64,000 bases of DNA from Actinocorallia sp. API 0066 (GTDB lineage: Bacteria; Actinomycetota; Actinomycetes; Streptosporangiales; Streptosporangiaceae), in assembly GCF_020991275.1 (NCBI RefSeq), contig NZ_JAJLQY010000007.1, positions 124,001-188,000 of the forward strand, given 5' to 3'. The position numbers were made by a program, and so were the translations under genes. Shown in pieces: positions 16,761 through 25,054 of the stretch. Position 1 is the stretch's first letter. Each line of letters starts with the position of its first letter. The notes below the pieces were generated by a model, which had not been told where the DNA came from, did no database searches, and worked only from the letters and a program-made list of their open reading frames with translations.

Positions 16761-18113
16761 TCAGCGCCAGCGGTGGTCGGTGACGTAGGCGGCGGGGTTT
16801 TCGGCGTATGTGGTGGGCCAGTCGGCCAGGAGGCGGTCGGCGGCGGTTTGGCCGGAGGCGGCGATTTTGTCCAGGGGGGCCAGGTAGGTCAGGACGTCTT
16901 CGGGTTCGCGGCCGGAGGCGACGAGGCGGGTCAGGCCCTCGTGGGCGATGGTGACGAGGTCGGCGCATTTCTGGCGGATAGGGATGCCGTCCAGGTGGGC
17001 TTCGAGGCCGTGGATCGCGACGTCGTCGATGAGGGCGTCCAGGTCGTCCACGGATCTGCCGCGCATCAGGGCGGCGGCCTCCTCGCGGGCGGTCGGGTCG
17101 TAGCCGAGCGCCGTCCACAGGGTGGGGACGGCGGCCCAGTCGGTGTAGTGGGGGCCGTCGGCGACGCGGAGTTCGAGGGTGTCGCGTAGCCGGACATACG
17201 GCCACAGGGTGGACAGCAGCGCCTTCCAGTCGGACTCGTCCGGGTATGTCCCGTCGCCGTAGCCGTGCTCCAGCAGTTCGCGGAACGCCTTGCCGTCCGG
17301 GGCCGGCGCGCTGATCCCGGCCACCCGCCGGAAGATCGGCGGCAGGCCGGTGAGCGTGTCGAGGTACTTGTCGGGATCAAGCGGATAGTCGAGGGAGTGC
17401 GGGAGGAACCCGGCGCGGGTGCGGTCCACTCGCTGCCAGACGCGCAGGCGCTGCGAGCGCAGGCCCGTCGGCGCGCCCTCCCAGACCGGGGAGTTCACGA
17501 ACAGCGCCGCGACCAGCGGGGACACCGCGTTCGCCATCCGGTGTTTGGCGTCGCGGTCGGCCGGGTCGGTGTAGTCGAGCGTCGTCTGGACCGACAGGAT
17601 GCGCGACATCGCGGCCCAGCCGGACGACCCCGGCACGTGCCTGTCGAAATAGCCGAGCATGAGCGGAATCTGGGCCTTCGGCGCCCAGGTGCGATGGCCG
17701 GGCCCGTTGTACGGCATGAGCGCGCCTGACAGCAGCGCGACCCCCGCCTCGGCGGCCAGGTGCGCGAGGCGCGTCATGTCCTCCCTGACGCGCGGCACAA
17801 GATCGCCGAGCCGGGGCGCGGGCGCCGAGCCGTACTCCAGCGCGCACCCCGACTCCAGCATGATCTCCGCGCCGTCCGGCCTGCGGAAGCCGATCAGCTC
17901 CCCGGCCTCGACGAGCGGCGTGCCCGTCCACCGCTCCGCGACCAGCGCGAGCAGCGACCGCACGCCCCGTGCCCCGTCGTACGGCAGCGACACCCCGCTG
18001 CGCGGATCGACGACCGCCGCCTCGATCTCCACCCCGACGAGCTCGGGCCGCCCCGGCACCCCCCGGAACGTCGAAGCCAGCCGATGCCCCGCCACCCGGC
18101 GCGCAGAACCCAC
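16761..18113 (-). CDS. GCS2-family glutamate-cysteine ligase (EgtA-like)
   Basis: 450 residues from GTG 18113, with GAGGGG upstream. Motifs fit the glutamate-cysteine ligase type 2 family: GVEIEAAVVDPRSG, SGCALEYGSAPAP, ILSVQTTLDYTDPADR with the substrate-binding region, VWQRVDRTRAGFLP and DTLELRVADG. The reaction would be ATP-dependent gamma-glutamylcysteine formation; in actinomycetes this is the EgtA step of ergothioneine synthesis. No egtB, egtC or egtD is nearby, so the physiological product is open. It faces the sterol operon and stands alone between two catabolic blocks. Confidence 0.75.
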   Translation of the reverse strand: MGSARRVAGHRLASTFRGVPGRPELVGVEIEAAVVDPRSGVSLPYDGARGVRSLLALVAERWTGTPLVEAGELIGFRRPDGAEIMLESGCALEYGSAPAPRLGDLVPRVREDMTRLAHLAAEAGVALLSGALMPYNGPGHRTWAPKAQIPLMLGYFDRHVPGSSGWAAMSRILSVQTTLDYTDPADRDAKHRMANAVSPLVAALFVNSPVWEGAPTGLRSQRLRVWQRVDRTRAGFLPHSLDYPLDPDKYLDTLTGLPPIFRRVAGISAPAPDGKAFRELLEHGYGDGTYPDESDWKALLSTLWPYVRLRDTLELRVADGPHYTDWAAVPTLWTALGYDPTAREEAAALMRGRSVDDLDALIDDVAIHGLEAHLDGIPIRQKCADLVTIAHEGLTRLVASGREPEDVLTYLAPLDKIAASGQTAADRLLADWPTTYAENPAAYVTDHRWR

Positions 18114-18244
18114 CCCAAGCCCCTCTTCCCGCCCGACCGACCCCCTCTCCAGCGTCCCACAACCGCCCGTCGATGGAAGGCCCTTCTGCCCCTAACCACC
18201 CCCTCCCCCCGGGGTGTCGTGGGCGGGCGGGCACGGGTTATAGT

Positions 18245-18258
18245 CAAGCGGTCGCTTG
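18245..18258. promoter_or_regulatory. TetR-type inverted repeat upstream of the DUF35/thiolase pair
   Basis: CAAGCGGTCGCTTG has 6-nt arms CAAGCG/CGCTTG that are perfect inverted repeats around GT. It ends 20 nt before the TTG start of the DUF35 gene. Arms of this type are common TetR operators; the spacing differs from KstR2 (CAAGnnCTTG). Confidence 0.5.
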
Positions 18259-18278
18259 GTTGGTTTTGGAGGTGTGCC

Positions 18279-18710
18279 TTGGGTCGGAAACCCGCGGTGG
18301 ACGGGTGGTTCTCGGTCGATCCCGCGGCCCTGGTCGGGACACGGTGCGGCGACTGCGGGACGCCCTACTTCCCCCGGAACGAGATCGCCTGCCGCAACCC
18401 CGGATGCGCCGGGCCCAAGGACGGGTCGGAGCTGGCGCCCTACACCTTCTCGACCAGGGGGAGGATCTGGTCGTACGCCGACTCGCGGTACAAACCGCCG
18501 CCGCCGTACGTGTCGCCGGAACCGTTCCGGCCCTACGTCGTCGCCGCCGTCGAACTCGACGTCGAGAAGATCGTCGTCCTCGGGCAGGTCGTGCCCGGCG
18601 TCGGCGTCGACGACCTCGCGGTCGGCCAGGAGGTCGAACTGACCGTCGGCACGCTGTACACCGAAGGCGACGACGACCACCTCGTGTGGATGTGGAGGCC
18701 CGTGGCATGA
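18279..18710 (+). CDS. DUF35 Zn-ribbon/OB-fold protein, partner of the next thiolase
   Basis: 143 residues from TTG 18279, chosen because GGAGG ends 6 nt upstream and the conserved chain starts there. The N-terminus carries the zinc ribbon (RCGDCGTPYFPRNEIACRNP); an OB fold follows, including PYVVAAVELDVEKIVVLGQV. It is a single-domain DUF35 protein, unlike the 309-residue one in the ltp operon. Its TGA overlaps the ATG of the thiolase (ATGA), so the two are made together and probably form a complex as in ChsH2-Ltp2. Confidence 0.85.
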   Translation: MGRKPAVDGWFSVDPAALVGTRCGDCGTPYFPRNEIACRNPGCAGPKDGSELAPYTFSTRGRIWSYADSRYKPPPPYVSPEPFRPYVVAAVELDVEKIVVLGQVVPGVGVDDLAVGQEVELTVGTLYTEGDDDHLVWMWRPVA

Positions 18711-19897
18711 GCGGAGACGTCGCCGTCGTCGGGACGGGCATGCACCCCTGGGGCAAGTGGGGGAAGAACTTCGTCGGCTACGGGCTCACCGCGGCGCGTG
18801 AGGCGCTCGCGGAAGCAGGGCTCTCGTGGCGGGACGTCCAGTACGTCGCCGGAGCCGACACCATCAGGAACGGGTACCCGGGGTTCATCGCGGGCGCGAC
18901 CTTCGCACAGGCGCTCGGCTGGTCCGGGGCGCGCGTGTCGTCGTCCTACGCGGCCTGCGCCTCCGGCGCCCAGGCCATCGCGAACGCGCGGGCGCAGATC
19001 CTCGCCGGGCTCGCCGACGTCGCGCTCGTCGTCGGCGCCGACGCCGCGCCCAAGGGGTTCTTCGCGCCCGTCGGCGGCGACCGGCCCGACGACCCCGACT
19101 GGCTGCGCTTCCGCCTCCTCGGCGCCACCAACCCGCTGTACTTCGCGCTCGCCGCCCGCCGCCGGATGGCGCTGTACGGCTCGACGCCCGAGGACTTCGC
19201 GCTCGTCAAGGTGAAGAACGCGCGGCACGGCGCGGCCAACCCCAACGCGCGCTACCGCAAGGAGACGACGGTCGCGGAGGTGCTGGAATCGCCCGTCGTC
19301 GCGTCCCCGCTGCACCTTATGGACATCTGCGCGACGAGTGACGGCGGGGCGGCGCTCGTCCTGACCTCGGTGGAGTTCGCGCGCTCGCGGGGGCTGGCGC
19401 GGCCGGTGCGGATCGCCGGGCTCTCGACGGTGACGCCGACATTCCCCAAGACCGTCATCGACCTGCCGGACTTCGCCACGGACGCGGCCATGACGGTGCC
19501 GGAGCCCGCCCGGCCGTTCCGCGCCGCGCTCGCCTACGCCGCGTACGAGGAGGCCGGGATAGGGCCGTCCGACGTGTCGGTCGCGGAGGTCTACGACCTG
19601 TCCACCGCGCTGGAACTGGACTGGATGGAGGACATCGGCCTGTGCGCGCCCGGAGAGGCCGAATCCCTGCTCCGCGCGGGTGAGACGACCATCGGCGGCC
19701 GTATCCCGGTCAACCCCTCCGGCGGCCTGGCCAGCTTCGGCGAGGCCGTCCCCGCCCAGGCCATCGCCCAGATCTGCGAACTCACCCGCCAGTTGCGGCA
19801 CCGCTCAGGCCCCCGCCAGGTCCCGTCCCCCAACACCGCCATCGCCGTCAACCAGGGCCTTTTCGGCCACGGCAGCGCCACCCTCCTCACCCACTAG
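18707..19897 (+). CDS. Thiolase / lipid-transfer protein (SCP-X-like), Rv1627c type
   Basis: 396 residues. It retains a Cys at the thiolase nucleophile site (SYAACASGAQAI) and has NPSGGLASFGEAVPAQAIAQ and a C-terminal NQGLFGHGSA with the catalytic His region. The overall layout and the preceding small DUF35 gene match the mycobacterial pair Rv1628c-Rv1627c (from memory). The substrate is an acyl-CoA, perhaps a sterol side-chain or ring-derived one. Its stop codon overlaps the stop of the convergent membrane protein gene (19894-19897). Confidence 0.82.
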   Translation: MSGDVAVVGTGMHPWGKWGKNFVGYGLTAAREALAEAGLSWRDVQYVAGADTIRNGYPGFIAGATFAQALGWSGARVSSSYAACASGAQAIANARAQILAGLADVALVVGADAAPKGFFAPVGGDRPDDPDWLRFRLLGATNPLYFALAARRRMALYGSTPEDFALVKVKNARHGAANPNARYRKETTVAEVLESPVVASPLHLMDICATSDGGAALVLTSVEFARSRGLARPVRIAGLSTVTPTFPKTVIDLPDFATDAAMTVPEPARPFRAALAYAAYEEAGIGPSDVSVAEVYDLSTALELDWMEDIGLCAPGEAESLLRAGETTIGGRIPVNPSGGLASFGEAVPAQAIAQICELTRQLRHRSGPRQVPSPNTAIAVNQGLFGHGSATLLTH

Positions 19898-21141
19898 ATC
19901 GCCCCATCCCACCCCTCAACCCCCCGATCCACCCCAAAGCCACCAAACCCAGGACAGAACCCCTCCACGGTTCCCCCCGTCTCCTCCGTCAGGAACCCAT
20001 CACCAGAAACCTCCGAAAGAAACACGTCACCGACAGTCAACGGCCCACCCAGGACAAACCCGTCCGAGGGCACACCCGGCCCGCCCGGAAGGAGGACGTC
20101 TCCGGAAGCCACCGGCCCGCCCAGGAGGAACACGTCTGAGGGGTCCGCCGGTGTGCCTGGTGGTAGCGCGTCGCCGGGAGCCGCTGGCCCGCCTGGGAGG
20201 AGGACGTCCGCAAACGACAGCGGCCCGCTTGGCGGGAACGCGTCGGTGGGGGTCGCCGGAGTGCCGGGGAGAAGCGCGTCGGGGGGAGGGAGAAGTCCGC
20301 TTGGGGGAGGTATGTCGGGGGTGATCGTTGATGGGGGGTTGGTGGGGATCGTCGGGTTCTGGGGGGAGGTGGGATCTGGGGGGAGGGGGATTCCGGCCAG
20401 GATCTCCGACATGTCGGGCATCTCGATGGGTGGGAGGGGCTCGTAGTCCGGTAGGTCCGGCAGCATGAGTTGGCTGAGGACGAGGAAGGGGATCGCCTCG
20501 GCTGCGACACCGACGATCACTGACACCGTGAGCGGATGCCGCGCGGCGAACCCCCTACCGCGTCCTGCCGTACGGTCGTTGGTCCCGGTCGTTTCGTCTG
20601 CGTCGTGTCCTGCGGTACGGCTCCTGGCCCCGCCAGCCTCGGCCGCGTTACGTCCTGGTGGGCGAGCCGGGGTTACGGGTGTCCCGGCCGTGTGGTGCTC
20701 TGTCGTGTGGCTTGGGGTCTCGGCTGGTTCGGCTGGGTGGTGTGTGGGCGTGCGGTGCTCGGCTTCCGGGAGGAGGGACGGGGGGAGGGCGGCCAGGACG
20801 GGGGTGGGGGAGGGGGTGGTGGCGAGGGTGGCGGTGAGGCGGAGGGCGGTGGTGACGGCGGGGCCGGTGAGGTCGGGGGTGGTGGCGCCCTCGGTGACGG
20901 CCGCGTTCAGGGGGGTGGGGGTGGCTCTCAGGGCGGTGAGGAAGGTGGGGATGGTCGGGGAGAGGGGGGTGTCCGGGGGGAGCAGGAGGATGAGGGTGGT
21001 GGACTCGTGTCTTCGGGGGCAGTGGGCGGGGTTGAGGTGGGCGGCGGACAGGGCGGTGTCGGCCAGGGCGTCGAGGTGGGCCGGGAGCAGGGGGGCGCGG
21101 GCGGTGAGGGCGATGACGACGCGGGAGGGAGCGGCGGTCAC
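19894..21141 (-). CDS. Membrane protein with degenerate cyclase-like N-terminus and Pro-rich repeat tail
   Basis: 415 residues from GTG 21141, which overlaps the stop of the cNMP-binding gene (GTGA). Residues 1-115 are compact, and the pattern HCPRRHESTTLILLLPPDTP followed by LNAAVTEGATTPDLTGPAVT resembles degenerate class III nucleotidyl-cyclase-like domains often paired with cNMP sensors in actinomycetes; the metal-binding Asp residues are not evident, so this is tentative. A single membrane segment (about 203-227) is followed by a 185-residue Pro/Gly-rich tail of imperfect 11-residue units such as DVLLPGGPAAP, presumably outside the cell. Composition of the tail is low complexity. Confidence 0.6.
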   Translation of the reverse strand: MTAAPSRVVIALTARAPLLPAHLDALADTALSAAHLNPAHCPRRHESTTLILLLPPDTPLSPTIPTFLTALRATPTPLNAAVTEGATTPDLTGPAVTTALRLTATLATTPSPTPVLAALPPSLLPEAEHRTPTHHPAEPAETPSHTTEHHTAGTPVTPARPPGRNAAEAGGARSRTAGHDADETTGTNDRTAGRGRGFAARHPLTVSVIVGVAAEAIPFLVLSQLMLPDLPDYEPLPPIEMPDMSEILAGIPLPPDPTSPQNPTIPTNPPSTITPDIPPPSGLLPPPDALLPGTPATPTDAFPPSGPLSFADVLLPGGPAAPGDALPPGTPADPSDVFLLGGPVASGDVLLPGGPGVPSDGFVLGGPLTVGDVFLSEVSGDGFLTEETGGTVEGFCPGFGGFGVDRGVEGWDGAI

Positions 21142-21683
21142 AGGGTCGCCTCCTTGAAGACGAGGTTTTCCAGGCCGGGACGGTCGAGCAGGACGAGGCG
21201 GCGGTAGCCGGTGGCCAGTAGGCGCATCTCGCGGACGCCGCCGAAGCTCACCCGGTACTCCGTCGCGGCCCGCAGCTTCGCCGCGACGGACCTGTGCACC
21301 GCGAGCGACGCCGCCGGGTCGTCGCGCAGGAAGTGGGTGAACTCCTCGGCGCTGAGCAGCCGGGCGGGCGTCGCGCGGGCGGTGAGCGCGGACGCCGAGC
21401 GCGGGCCGCCGTCCAGCGCGGCGAGTTCGCCGACGAGGTCGCCGCCGGTGCGCAGCGCGAGCAGCGCCGCCGACCCGCCCGGCGTCACCCCGACGATCTT
21501 GACGCAGCCGCCCGTCAGCACGAGCACGTGGCTGCTGAGGTCGCCTTCGCTGAACAGCCCGACGCCCGCCGGGTAGACCCGCTCGGTGCCGAGCCTGAGC
21601 AGCGCGGCCGTCGTGGCGGTCCCCAGGCAGCCGAGGAACGAGTCGGGCGGCCACGGCCGGTCCTGGGGTTCGCCGACGTTCAG
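21138..21683 (-). CDS. Cyclic-nucleotide-binding domain protein with a probable CTG start
   Basis: 181 residues if translation starts at CTG 21683, which overlaps the sigma-factor TGA as CTGA. The usual-codon start (GTG 21527) would remove the first strands of the cNMP-binding fold, including ERVYPAGVGLFSEGDLSSHV, which is a normal N-terminal part of that fold. The rest reads as a cNMP/CRP-like sensor: VLTGGCVKIVG, GDLVGELAALDGG (phosphate-binding cassette region) and a helical C-terminus. No DNA-binding helix-turn-helix is present. Probably senses a nucleotide and acts with the upstream sigma factor and the downstream membrane protein. Confidence 0.7.
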   Translation of the reverse strand: MNVGEPQDRPWPPDSFLGCLGTATTAALLRLGTERVYPAGVGLFSEGDLSSHVLVLTGGCVKIVGVTPGGSAALLALRTGGDLVGELAALDGGPRSASALTARATPARLLSAEEFTHFLRDDPAASLAVHRSVAAKLRAATEYRVSFGGVREMRLLATGYRRLVLLDRPGLENLVFKEATL

Positions 21684-22216
21684 GACGCCGCCAGCGTGAG
21701 CCTGAGCGCGTGCCTGGCCCGGTGCAGCCTGCTGCGCACGGTCGCGGTGGCGATGCCGCAGCGGCGCGCCACCTCGCCGTCCGGCATGTCGCAGTAATCA
21801 CGCAACAGCACGACGTTCCGGTAATGCGGGGCGAGCCGCGCCAGCGCCCAGCGCAACTCGGCGTCGCGCACCGTCGCCGCCTCGGGTCCCGGTGCCGCGT
21901 GCGGCGGTTCCGGCATCCGCGCGACGGGCGTAGGCAGCCGCGACCGCCTACGGTGCTCGTCCACCGCGAGGTTGGCGACGAGCCGGTACAGCCACGTGCG
22001 CAGGGAGGACCGCCCGTCGAACGCCCGCGCCTTCAGCCACACCCTCAGCATCACCTCCTGACGCAGCTCGTCGGCCTCGTCGGCGTCGCGCGTCTGGTTC
22101 CGGCAGAACGCGTCGAGGATCGTGCCCGCCTGCGCGAGGAACTCCTCGAACGCCGTGTCGTCCCGCGCCGCGATGCGGCGCATCAGCGCCAGTTCGGCTT
22201 CGTTGTCCCGTTTCAT
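21680..22216 (-). CDS. ECF-family RNA polymerase sigma factor
   Basis: 178 residues from ATG 22216 (AAGGA 5 nt upstream); a longer frame to 22279 lacks a ribosome site. Region 2 includes DEADELRQEVMLRVWLKARA and WLYRLVANLAVDEHRRR; region 4 includes LAPHYRNVVLLRDYCDMPDG and VRSRLHRARHAL. No extra C-terminal domain. No zinc-binding anti-sigma gene follows; instead a cNMP-binding protein is translationally coupled, which suggests that the sensor replaces a normal anti-sigma factor (inference). Targets may include the nearby Hsp70/dynamin promoters. Confidence 0.85.
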   Translation of the reverse strand: MKRDNEAELALMRRIAARDDTAFEEFLAQAGTILDAFCRNQTRDADEADELRQEVMLRVWLKARAFDGRSSLRTWLYRLVANLAVDEHRRRSRLPTPVARMPEPPHAAPGPEAATVRDAELRWALARLAPHYRNVVLLRDYCDMPDGEVARRCGIATATVRSRLHRARHALRLTLAAS

Positions 22217-22380
22217 GCCCGTCCTTCTGCCTCCGTTGGGACGGAAGGTAGGCCGGTTCCGAATCGGACATCCCATCAAAAGAGGGAATCCGCTCCGGGT
22301 TGTCGAGACCGTTACCGTGCCGGTTACGGTTCGCCGCTCCCGGTGTGATGGCAGGGGTCAGAGGGGCAGGTGCGACGCCC

Positions 22381-24150
22381 TCAGCGGGCCGCAGCGAGCC
22401 GGGCGGCCAGCGCTTCGAGCGCGGCGACGTCGGCCTTCAGCGCGGCCCGGCGCGGCGCCCGTTCGGTTTCGGCGGCCTTGAGGGTTTCCGCCCGCTCGGT
22501 GAGGGTCCGCTCCAGTTCCGCGCGCCGGGCGGCCAACCTCGCCGCGACGGCGTCACGCACCTCCTCCAGCATCCGGGCGATGCCGTTCTTGAGCTCTGCG
22601 GGTACCTCCTGGTTGAGCCTGCGTATGAGTGCGTGCAGGTGCCTCGTAAGGTCGGCGCGTGTCCTTGCCCGCTCCTCACGCAGTCGGCGCTGGCTGTGGA
22701 TGCCGTGGCCGATGAGCCCGCCGATCCCGAACAGCACGAGCGGCGACAGCGTCAGCACGTTGCCGATCATGAACGCGACGCCCATGCCCGGCAGATACCG
22801 CTCGACCGCGGTGAACAGGGCGCCGCCCCGCTCGTCCTGGCCGCTCCAGCGCGGCGCGCCCAGGTCGTCGACGCCGGGCGGGCGCACGACGTGCAGGGTG
22901 AGCGCGTCCACGCCGTCGGCCGCGAGGTCGGCGGCGAGCCCGAACGCGATACGGTCGGCGCCGCGCCCCGCCGCCGTCTCCATCCGCGCCCACACCGCGC
23001 GCAGGCCCGTCTCGATCTCCCTGACGGCCTCCTCGGCGTCCTCAGGGTCGGTCTCGGCTATGAGCTCCTCGGCGGCCGTCTGGACGTCCGTGATGAGCCG
23101 CTGGTAGAGGCGCATCAGCTCCTGGTCGAGGGCGGCGAACTCGCGGGCGAGCCTGGTCCGCCAGGCGGCGTCCTCGCGGCCGAGCGCGGTGAGCGCGTCC
23201 CGGTCGGCGGTGATCTCCTTGAGCAGCGCCGGATCGCCCGCGAGCGCGAGCAGCCCGCGCCGCCGCTCTCCGGCGAGCCGGTTCAGCACCAGCGCGGCCG
23301 TGCGCGCCGCGTTCGCCCGGCGTAGGGCGGTGATCCGGCCTGCGACGCCTTCGATGAGGGCCGCCTCCAGGGGCCCGAAGCCACTCGCCTCTGCGCGCGC
23401 CGCGTCGCCCGTGCGGATCGCGTCCAGGCGGAACCTGCTACTGACGGCGTACCACGGGGCCTTCGCGAGCCTTGGGGCGTGCTCGGCGACGAGAGCCAGG
23501 TTCCGGTCCAGGACCGCGCGCCAGGAAGGGTACTTGTCGGTCTGGGTGAGGACGAACAGGACGGTCGCGACACGGTCGGTCGCCCGGTGCAGGAACGCGC
23601 ACTCCGAGGCGGTCAGCTCGCTCGTGCCGCTCACCACGAACAGGACGGCGTCCGCGCGGTCCAGCGCGGCGAGCGTCACCGCGCCGTGCCCGGCGACGAG
23701 CCCGCCCACGCCGGGCGTGTCGTACAGGACGAGCCCGCGCGCGAGCGTCTCGGACCGCACGGTCACCTCGACGTGGGTGACGTCAGGGTGCGCGGCCTGG
23801 GCAGTCACCGGATCGAGTGCCGCGTACTCGGCGATCCCGCTCAGCCCTGTCTCGACGCGCTCACCTTGCGCGTCGACGGCCACGGCACCCTCCTGATCGC
23901 CGTAGCCGACCGCTATGTACGTGCTCGTGGCGAGGTCGGCGTCTACCGGGAGCAGCCCTGGACGTCCCAGGAGCGCGTTCAGCAGCGAGCTCTTCCCGCG
24001 CTTCTTCTCCCCGACGACGACGACCCGCGCCGCCCCGTCCGGCAACCCCGCCAGCTCCGCCCTGACCGGATCGGCCGTCCCGGCGAGGCCCATCCGCCCG
24101 GCGGCGTCGGCGACGGCGGCGAGGACGTCCTCGATCCGGTCAGCGGACAC
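22381..24150 (-). CDS. Dynamin-like GTPase A
   Basis: 589 residues from GTG 24150. GTPase motifs: G1 GEKKRGKSS (47-55), G3 DTPGVGG (144-150), G4 TQTDK (202-206). A long helical part follows, with a hydrophobic hairpin (about MGVAFMIGNVLTLSPLVLFGIGG) of the type that inserts in membranes, and a charged coiled-coil C-terminus rich in Arg/Glu. This is the layout of bacterial dynamins such as IniA/IniC. It is the last gene of a three-gene operon with 11-nt and 4-nt overlaps (acidic protein, GrpE-like protein, this GTPase). Probably binds and remodels the inner face of the membrane. Confidence 0.85.
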   Translation of the reverse strand: MSADRIEDVLAAVADAAGRMGLAGTADPVRAELAGLPDGAARVVVVGEKKRGKSSLLNALLGRPGLLPVDADLATSTYIAVGYGDQEGAVAVDAQGERVETGLSGIAEYAALDPVTAQAAHPDVTHVEVTVRSETLARGLVLYDTPGVGGLVAGHGAVTLAALDRADAVLFVVSGTSELTASECAFLHRATDRVATVLFVLTQTDKYPSWRAVLDRNLALVAEHAPRLAKAPWYAVSSRFRLDAIRTGDAARAEASGFGPLEAALIEGVAGRITALRRANAARTAALVLNRLAGERRRGLLALAGDPALLKEITADRDALTALGREDAAWRTRLAREFAALDQELMRLYQRLITDVQTAAEELIAETDPEDAEEAVREIETGLRAVWARMETAAGRGADRIAFGLAADLAADGVDALTLHVVRPPGVDDLGAPRWSGQDERGGALFTAVERYLPGMGVAFMIGNVLTLSPLVLFGIGGLIGHGIHSQRRLREERARTRADLTRHLHALIRRLNQEVPAELKNGIARMLEEVRDAVAARLAARRAELERTLTERAETLKAAETERAPRRAALKADVAALEALAARLAAAR

Positions 24151-25054
24151 GGTCGTCGTCGAGCATCCGGTAGACGACGACCTCCGGCTCGCGCAGCACG
24201 GCGCCCCGGTCGAGGTAGCCGACGAGCTCCGTGCTCGCGATCGTCTCGTTGTGTTCGGGCACGTCCGTCTTGCGGAAGGTGAGGGATTTGTGCCGGTAGG
24301 GGTCGAACCGTTCGCCGTCCGGCGTGTAGACCGTCACCCCGACCCGCTCCAACTGCCGGTTGACCATCCGCCACAGGCCCGGGTTGTGCTCCTGGAGCCG
24401 GTCGGCGAGGTCGATGAGGGCGCGCACCAGCAACGTCCGCTCACGCTCGGCAGCGGCGCGCTCAGGGCGCTGCGCGCGCCACGCCCGCTCGGCCTCCGCC
24501 GCGTCGGGACGGCCGTCGCGCGCCGCCGGGAGCATCCGGTCGCGCAGCGCGTACCAGCACAGCAGCGCGCCCAGGACGAGGCCCGTGGCGAGCGTCGTGA
24601 CGAGCGTGACCGTCCCACGGAACCCGCCGCCGTCCTCCACGGGCCGCGGCGGCTGGACGCCCTCGGCCTGCGTGTTCACGTAGACGTCGAAGCCCTCCGC
24701 CTTTCTGCCGTTGAAGAGCCACTTCCCGTCGGAGTGGTGGACGACGTCACGGATCTTGTCACCGTTCTGGTCGGGGGCGAGGCCCAGAAGGCGGTCGGGG
24801 CCCACGATGGTGCCGCTCTTGTCGAGGATCTCCATGTCGGAGCCGTAGGTGAACCCGGACTCCGGGTTGTAGATGCGGCCGTCAGGGGCGAGGAGCGCCT
24901 TGTCTTTCAGATCCAGGGGAGCCTGCTTGCCCGACTCGTCGATGAGGAAGCCGCCGGGATCGAAGGAGAAGCCCTTCGGGAGCTCCGGCTTTGGCGGGGC
25001 GAGGTCCGGAAGGGCGGCGGCCAGCCAGGACAGCGCCTCGTGCGCCAGGCTCAT
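24140..25054 (-). CDS. Membrane-anchored GrpE-like nucleotide-exchange protein
   Basis: 304 residues, ATG overlapping the upstream stop (ATGA). Residues 1-145 form a soluble, Gly/Asp-rich domain of no recognised family. One membrane segment spans 147-170. Residues 180-220 are a charged helix, and 205-296 follow the GrpE pattern: LLVRALIDLADRL (dimer helix), GVTVYTPDGERFDPYRHKSL and TELVGYLDRGAVLREPEVVV (beta-wing that contacts Hsp70). The divergent neighbour is an Hsp70-like protein, which supports a nucleotide-exchange role. GrpE is normally soluble; a membrane anchor is unusual. Topology was inferred from the basic residues after the segment, which put the GrpE part inside. Confidence 0.72.
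   Translation of the reverse strand: MSLAHEALSWLAAALPDLAPPKPELPKGFSFDPGGFLIDESGKQAPLDLKDKALLAPDGRIYNPESGFTYGSDMEILDKSGTIVGPDRLLGLAPDQNGDKIRDVVHHSDGKWLFNGRKAEGFDVYVNTQAEGVQPPRPVEDGGGFRGTVTLVTTLATGLVLGALLCWYALRDRMLPAARDGRPDAAEAERAWRAQRPERAAAERERTLLVRALIDLADRLQEHNPGLWRMVNRQLERVGVTVYTPDGERFDPYRHKSLTFRKTDVPEHNETIASTELVGYLDRGAVLREPEVVVYRMLDDDRVR

Noticed and set aside
21142-21801. An N-terminal extension of the cyclase-like membrane protein to 635 residues
   Set aside because: The extra part is Arg-rich and lies over the cNMP and sigma genes in another frame; GTG 21141 with overlap is the better start.
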